From positions 1-18,135 of the forward strand of contig JAISXK010000008.1 in assembly GCA_031270585.1 (NCBI GenBank): 18,135 nucleotides of DNA, written 5' to 3'. Within the stretch, counting starts at the first letter, position 1; each line of letters begins with the position of its first letter. This DNA comes from Clostridiales bacterium (GTDB lineage Bacteria; Bacillota; Clostridia; Christensenellales; CAG-138). The position numbers and the translations under genes were made by a program. This document shows, piece by piece, positions 14,570-18,135 of the stretch. Below the pieces are notes generated by a model. That model worked only from the letters and a program-made list of their open reading frames with translations, did no database searches and was not told where the DNA came from.

Positions 14570-16198
14570 TTAATACATGCCGCCGCCCATACCGCCGCCC
14601 GCCGGCATCGGGGGTTCGGGCGCGGGGATATCCGTTACCAGGCTTTCGGTGGTGAGCACCATAGCCGCGATGGAGGCCGCGTTTTGCAAAGCGCTGCGCG
14701 CAACCTTCGTGGGGTCGATAATGCCCCGCTCTTCCATCATGCCGTATTCATCCTTGGCGGCGTCATAGCCGTAGCCGGGCTTTTTGCTGGTCTTGATGTT
14801 TTCCACAATAATGGAGCCTTCCATACCCGCGTTCAGCGCAATCTGGCGCACGGGTTCTTCGAGCGCGCGCACAATGATCTGGATGCCGGTCTTATAATCG
14901 CCGGCCGCGTCTTTTTCGAGCGCCTTCGTGCGCTCAATCACGTTGATCAGCGCAACGCCGCCGCCCGGCACCATGCCCTCTTCCACACCGGCGCGGGTGG
15001 CGTTGAGCGCGTCCTCTATGCGCAGCTTGATCTCTTTCATTTCAACTTCCGTGGCCGCGCCAACCGCGATTACCGCAACGCCGCCGGCGAGTTTCGCCAA
15101 ACGTTCCTGTAGCTTTTCCTTATCGTAATCGGAGGTGGTCTCTTCGATCTGGGACTTGAGGGAGTTGATGCGCGCCTTGATCTCGCTGGGTTCGCCGGCG
15201 CCTTCCACAATGGTGGTATTCTCTTTATCCACCTTCACCTGGCGGGCCGTGCCCAACTGGCTGACCGTCGTTTCTTTCAGATCAAGACCCAGTTCGTCGC
15301 TTATGACCTGGCCGCCCGTCAATATGGCGATATCCTCAAGCATGGCCTTGCGCCTGTCGCCAAAGCCGGGGGCTTTAACGGCCACGCATGTAAACGTACC
15401 GCGCAGTTTGTTCAATACGAGCGTGGCGAGCGCCTCGCCCTCCACATCCTCGGCGACGATCAAAAGCTTGCGGCCCTGCTGCACGACCTGCTCCAGTATG
15501 GGCAAAACCTCCTGAATGTTGCTGATCTTTTTCTCCGTTATCAGGATGAGCGGGTTATCGAGCACCGCCTCCATCTTATCGGTATCTGTCACCATGTAGG
15601 CGGAAGCGTAGCCGCGGTCAAACTGCATGCCCTCCACGATGTTGAGCTCGGTCTTCATGGTTTTGCTCTCTTCCACCGTGATAACGCCGTCGTTGCCGAC
15701 CTTTTCCATAGCGTCGGAGATAAGCTCGCCTATCTTGATATCGCTTGCGGAAATAGCGGCGATCTGCGCGATGGCCTGCTTGCCGTTTACGGGCTTGCTG
15801 TCCTGCGTCAGGGCTTCGACGGCCTTATTTACGGCGGCGTCGATGCCGCGCTTTAGTACCATGGGGTTTGCGCCCGCCGCCACGTTGCGCATGCCTTCGC
15901 GCACGATCGCCTGCGCGAGCAGGGTGGCCGTGGTGGTGCCGTCGCCCGCCACGTCGTTGGTTTTGGTGGCGACCTCTTTTACAAGCTGCGCGCCCATGTT
16001 TTCAAACGGGTCGTCCAGATCTATTTCTTTTGCTATGGTTACGCCGTCGCTTGTGATGAGCGGTGAGCCGAACTTTTTATCCAGCACGACATTGCGGCCT
16101 TTGGGGCCCAACGTGATCTTTACCGTATCCGCCAGTTGATTGATGCCTTTTTCCAGCGCGCGGCGGGCGTCTTCTCCGTATTTTAATTGCTTAGCCAT
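14570..16198 (-). CDS. groL: Chaperonin GroEL (Cpn60, Hsp60)
   Basis: A 542-residue type I chaperonin of normal length. It has MAKQLKYGEDAR at the start, TLGPKGRNVVLDKKFG, TSDGVTIAKEI, the ATP-site GDGTTTATLLAQ, GANPMVLKRGID, the apical-domain FDRGYASAYMVTD and EEGMVPGGGVAL. The tail ends in the classical GGM repeat, GGGMGGGMY. The protein forms the 14-subunit double ring that folds proteins with GroES and ATP in the cytoplasm. ATG 16198 has AAGGAG 10 bases upstream and follows groES by 25 bases, so they form one operon under the CIRCE operator. An intrinsic terminator follows. Nothing unusual is seen in the catalytic or GroES-contact regions. Confidence 0.99.
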   Translation of the reverse strand: MAKQLKYGEDARRALEKGINQLADTVKITLGPKGRNVVLDKKFGSPLITSDGVTIAKEIDLDDPFENMGAQLVKEVATKTNDVAGDGTTTATLLAQAIVREGMRNVAAGANPMVLKRGIDAAVNKAVEALTQDSKPVNGKQAIAQIAAISASDIKIGELISDAMEKVGNDGVITVEESKTMKTELNIVEGMQFDRGYASAYMVTDTDKMEAVLDNPLILITEKKISNIQEVLPILEQVVQQGRKLLIVAEDVEGEALATLVLNKLRGTFTCVAVKAPGFGDRRKAMLEDIAILTGGQVISDELGLDLKETTVSQLGTARQVKVDKENTTIVEGAGEPSEIKARINSLKSQIEETTSDYDKEKLQERLAKLAGGVAVIAVGAATEVEMKEIKLRIEDALNATRAGVEEGMVPGGGVALINVIERTKALEKDAAGDYKTGIQIIVRALEEPVRQIALNAGMEGSIIVENIKTSKKPGYGYDAAKDEYGMMEERGIIDPTKVARSALQNAASIAAMVLTTESLVTDIPAPEPPMPAGGGMGGGMY

Positions 16199-16223
16199 TT
16201 TTCATTTACTCCTTCCCACTGCG

Positions 16224-16508
16224 TTATTCTACAACTGCAAGAACATCATTCTGGCGCACGATGATAAATTCCTCACCATCGAGCTTTATCTCGGTGCCCG
16301 CGTATTTTGAGTAAATAACCTTATCGCCGGGCTTTACGTACATGGTGATTTCTTTACCTTCCACCACGCCGCCGGGGCCGACGCTGATTACCTCTGCGGT
16401 TTGCGGCTTCTCCTTGGCGGAACCCGGCAGTACAATGCCGCTTTTTGTTGTCTCCTCGCTCTCAAGGCTTTTCAGAACCACCCTGTCGGCCAAAGGCTTG
16501 AGTTTCAT
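16224..16508 (-). CDS. groS: Co-chaperonin GroES (Cpn10, Hsp10)
   Basis: A 94-residue co-chaperonin of normal length. It starts MKLKPLADRVVLKSLESEE and contains the mobile loop TTKSGIVLPGSAKEKPQ that contacts GroEL, followed by GDKVIYSKYAGTEIKLDGEEFIIVRQNDVLAVVE. Seven copies cap the GroEL ring. ATG 16508 has a strong AAAGGAGG 10 bases upstream. It is the first gene of the operon, 52 bases downstream of the CIRCE operator, so heat-shock control by HrcA is expected. Confidence 0.99.
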   Translation of the reverse strand: MKLKPLADRVVLKSLESEETTKSGIVLPGSAKEKPQTAEVISVGPGGVVEGKEITMYVKPGDKVIYSKYAGTEIKLDGEEFIIVRQNDVLAVVE

Positions 16509-16560
16509 AAATTGCGTACCTCCTTTAGTGATGCTGTATTTAAAATGGTTTCCTCACATG

Positions 16561-16587
16561 TTAGCACTCTTCATGGATGAGTGCTAA
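16561..16587 (-). promoter_or_regulatory. CIRCE operator (HrcA binding site)
   Basis: Perfect consensus inverted repeat: TTAGCACTC (16561-16569), nine bases, GAGTGCTAA (16579-16587). It lies immediately after the predicted groES transcription start. HrcA repressor bound here blocks groESL until heat shock. Confidence 0.98.
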
Positions 16588-16598
16588 GAACGTCTTTT

Positions 16599-16627
16599 AT
16601 AATAGAACAGCTCGTTGGGGACTGCAA
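16599..16627 (-). promoter_or_regulatory. Sigma-A-type promoter of groES-groEL
   Basis: On the - strand TTGCAG (16622-16627) and TATTAT (16599-16604) are 17 bases apart; transcription would start near 16592, right in front of the CIRCE element. Confidence 0.8.
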
Positions 16628-16939
16628 GTCACACGATGCCCGAATTTTATGAAAAAGGCAGCTATAGTATTAATATTTACCGTTTTGTAAAAATAAATCG
16701 GTATTGCGCGCGTTATCTTTTAATTGGTCCCGTTTATTATGGTGGGCGGCAAACTCCACAAAAAAGCCGCAATCCTATCGCTTTTTCTCTACAATTTTGG
16801 ATACGCAGCGGTTATTTTTTTTTCAAAATATCCGATAGGTATTGAAAGGGCGTTCATCATTTGGCCGGATGCCGGGCAAACGCGCGGCGCGTGAAATGTT
16901 TCATAAATAAATCCTGGAGAAATTTTTCACAAAACCCGC
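16628..16939. other. Intergenic region, mostly AT-rich, no gene supported
   Basis: About 310 bases between the divergent groES and secreted-protein promoters. The only frame (16615-16845, 76 codons) has no ribosome site and no recognisable sequence. A 7-base inverted repeat CCTATCG/CGATAGG (16774-16780 and 16833-16839) and a short near-palindrome TGAAATGTTTCA (16892-16903) could be regulatory sites for the gene at 17020, but nothing proves it. Confidence 0.5.
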
Positions 16940-16968
16940 TTGACCTGGCAACGAGTTTGTCATACAAT
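16940..16968 (+). promoter_or_regulatory. Sigma-A-type promoter for the secreted Ig-like protein
   Basis: TTGACC (16940-16945) and TACAAT (16963-16968) are separated by exactly 17 bases; transcription would start near 16975, about 45 bases before the ATG at 17020. Confidence 0.75.
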
Positions 16969-17019
16969 AATGATGTGTAGTTGTCCCAAAAAAACTGCGA
17001 CATACATGTGGGGTATCGC

Positions 17020-17721
17020 ATGCGGATGGATTACAAAAAAAGGGCATGGCGTTTGGGCATGCTAAAGCGGCTTATTAAACCGGCGCTGCTTGCGGCTGTA
17101 TTTGCCGTGGTGGCGCTTTTGTGCCAGCCGCCCGCGCAAGCCGGGCCTATCGAGCTTAGCATACAGTCCTTTAGCGTGACGTATAACGGCCAAACCATAT
17201 ACGCGGATGTTGACGAGAGCGGCGACGTGGGCGCTATATCGCTTATGCTGCCCTATGGGGCGGATAAATCCCCCGATAATTCCCTTATGCAATTCGCGCC
17301 GCGCATATTGGCGAGCAATGGCGCGACGGTGAGTCCGGCAGCCAGTATCCCGCAGGATTTTTCAAAAGAACTTGTATACACGCTGTCGGTGGTGGACGAC
17401 AAGCAGGCGCTTGCGCGGGTATACGTCGTGCGCACAAGCGTAGCCGAGGCCATGAAAAACAAGGCCATACTGCAGTTTCGCGTGGGGGAGACAAATGGTG
17501 TGATCAACCAGTTTAACAAAACCATCAGCATACCGGTGCCCGAAGGCGCCGATGTTAAAAACCTCGCGCCCGTTATCGTGACGGACGGCGTTTCGGTGAC
17601 GCCGAAGAGCGGCGAAGCCGGCGATTTTACCGAACCCGTAGTGTATACCGTGATCGCGCAGGACGGCAGCAGCATGCAATACACCGCCGGCGTGAAATAC
17701 AGGCGTGAAGAATCGGTGTAA
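17020..17721 (+). CDS. Secreted protein with two Ig-like (DUF5018-like) repeats
   Basis: A 233-residue protein, read from ATG 17020 with GTGGGG at 17008-17013; ATGs at 17026 and 17059 are possible alternatives. Residues 14-41 form a signal peptide (positive LKRLIK, hydrophobic core, cleavage expected after PAQA). C35 is not in a lipobox, so it is not a lipoprotein. Two related beta-rich repeats follow at about 48-138 and 150-226. Each has a strand pattern ending in VSP or VTP, then DF(S/T) and VYT(L/V) with an Asp-rich turn. These resemble the secreted DUF5018-type domains that repeat inside large cell-surface proteins of Clostridia, but here they stand alone with no visible anchor or enzyme domain. 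It probably works outside the cell, maybe in adhesion or as a partner of the downstream secreted protein. No function is assigned. Confidence 0.75.
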   Translation: MRMDYKKRAWRLGMLKRLIKPALLAAVFAVVALLCQPPAQAGPIELSIQSFSVTYNGQTIYADVDESGDVGAISLMLPYGADKSPDNSLMQFAPRILASNGATVSPAASIPQDFSKELVYTLSVVDDKQALARVYVVRTSVAEAMKNKAILQFRVGETNGVINQFNKTISIPVPEGADVKNLAPVIVTDGVSVTPKSGEAGDFTEPVVYTVIAQDGSSMQYTAGVKYRREESV

Positions 17722-17780
17722 AAAAACAGTGTAAAAAAACAGGTGTAAAAAACAGGTGTAGAAAACAGGTGTAAAGAATA
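17715..17780 (+). repeat. 13-bp tandem repeat, five copies, beginning at a stop codon
   Basis: Units GGTGTAAAAAAACA (17715), GTGTAAAAAAACA (17729), GGTGTAAAAAACA (17742), GGTGTAGAAAACA (17755) and a diverged GGTGTAAAGAATA (17768), with 14 then 13-base spacing. The first copy contains the last codon and TAA stop of the secreted protein. The array fills most of the 80-base gap before the next frame and has no hairpin character. Confidence 0.9.
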
Positions 17781-17801
17781 CATAAATACGGCCCCAAAAT
17801 C

Positions 17802-18032
17802 GTGAATAGTTTGTTTTATGAATACGCCGGTTTCGTAAAAGAAAGAGCGTATTTTTTACTGCTTGCGGGCGGCGCCGGCAAATATGCTATCACGCAAATT
17901 GAGGAATGGTATAATATTATCAAAAAAAATATCGATATACTGTTTGAGGCTATTATGCCGTCGGATACGGGCGCAGAGATATGGCGGGATTGTAAGGATA
18001 CATACAGGGAAAGCGTGGGGAAACACAGATGA
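17802..18032 (+). CDS. Small uncharacterised protein (about 76 residues)
   Basis: I do not recognise this protein. The frame opens at GTG 17802, with no ribosome site in front, so the start is uncertain. Its TGA (18030-18032) overlaps the ATG of the next gene in an ATGA arrangement, and this is the main support that it is translated. Visible features are an N-terminal hydrophobic stretch AYFLLLAGGAGKYA (residues 16-29) followed by an amphipathic, charged helix-like part (QIEEWYNIIKKNIDILFEAI) and a polar end. The middle is more AT-rich than its neighbours. It has no signal peptide. A decayed fragment of a longer gene is a possible alternative. Confidence 0.42.
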   Translation: MNSLFYEYAGFVKERAYFLLLAGGAGKYAITQIEEWYNIIKKNIDILFEAIMPSDTGAEIWRDCKDTYRESVGKHR

Positions 18033-18135
18033 GAAAACACACTTTTAAAAGGGCCGGCGCGATATTGAGTATAGGCGCGTTGCTTATGCTTTTGGCGCCG
18101 CCGGCTTATGCCGTGAGCGCTATTACCGCTACCCC
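18029..18135 (+). CDS. Start of a second secreted protein (3' end outside the window)
   Basis: Thirty-five residues are visible: MRKHTFKRAG, a hydrophobic core ILSIGALLMLLA and a probable signal-peptidase site PPAYA|V, followed by SAITAT. The ATG at 18029 has GTGGGG at 18015-18020, the same motif found in front of the gene at 17020, and overlaps the stop of the small gene before it. It is therefore probably the main product of this coupled set. The mature part, and hence its function, lies beyond the right edge. Confidence 0.75.
   Translation, partial: MRKHTFKRAGAILSIGALLMLLAPPAYAVSAITAT

Noticed and set aside
16615..16845. 76-codon frame in the groES upstream region
   Set aside because: No ribosome site, overlaps the groESL promoter and reads as AT-rich non-coding sequence.
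17101..17140. Lipoprotein signal in the Ig-like secreted protein
   Set aside because: The cysteine in ALLCQ has Leu at -1 instead of Gly/Ala/Ser, while a good signal peptidase I site PAQA follows.

Overview
The window looks like part of a Bacillota (probably Clostridia-type) chromosome. The grounds are strong AGGAGG-type ribosome binding sites, sigma-A-like promoters, a groES-groEL operon under a perfect CIRCE operator (the HrcA system), and overall GC-rich coding. Nothing seen allows a finer placement. All readings were made by eye; no database search was run.

Region 1 (1-3928, + strand) starts inside a CgeB/YkvP-like glycosyltransferase. A new promoter then leads into a three-gene unit: an extended SDR epimerase/dehydratase, a SAM-dependent methyltransferase of clearly lower GC, and a second extended SDR. 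Region 2 (3993-14376, - strand) converges on it and is a nine-gene polysaccharide operon. In transcription order it encodes a PglC-like phosphoglycosyl transferase, a GT4 glycosyltransferase, a UDP-GlcNAc 2-epimerase-family enzyme (WbpI-like), a DegT aminotransferase (WbpE-like), a left-handed beta-helix acetyltransferase (WbpD-like), an asparagine-synthase-like amidotransferase, a nucleotide-sugar 6-dehydrogenase (WbpA-like), a second GT4 and a Gfo/Idh/MocA dehydrogenase (WbpB-like). Many of these genes overlap or sit a few bases apart.

Together WbpA, B, E, D and I make up the whole known route from UDP-GlcNAc to UDP-2,3-diacetamido-2,3-dideoxy-D-mannuronic acid (UDP-ManNAc3NAcA). That route is best known from Gram-negative O-antigens and LPS (Pseudomonas, Bordetella). 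The embedded amidotransferase suggests that the uronic acid, or a related one, is converted to a uronamide. The phosphoglycosyl transferase would load the first sugar on undecaprenyl phosphate, the glycosyltransferases would extend it, and the SDR/methyltransferase unit would provide a further modified sugar. No flippase, polymerase or ABC exporter gene lies in the window.

Region 3 (14487-16627, - strand) is groES-groEL, with a CIRCE operator at the front and a strong intrinsic terminator, containing a 13-G run, separating it from the polysaccharide operon. Region 4 (16940-18135, + strand) has a strong promoter, a secreted protein with two Ig-like repeats, a small uncharacterised ORF, and the start of another secreted protein whose ATG overlaps the stop of that small ORF.

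Two short tandem arrays stand out. One is a 16-bp, seven-copy array that provides the start codon of a glycosyltransferase. The other is a 13-bp, five-copy array beginning at the stop codon of the secreted protein.
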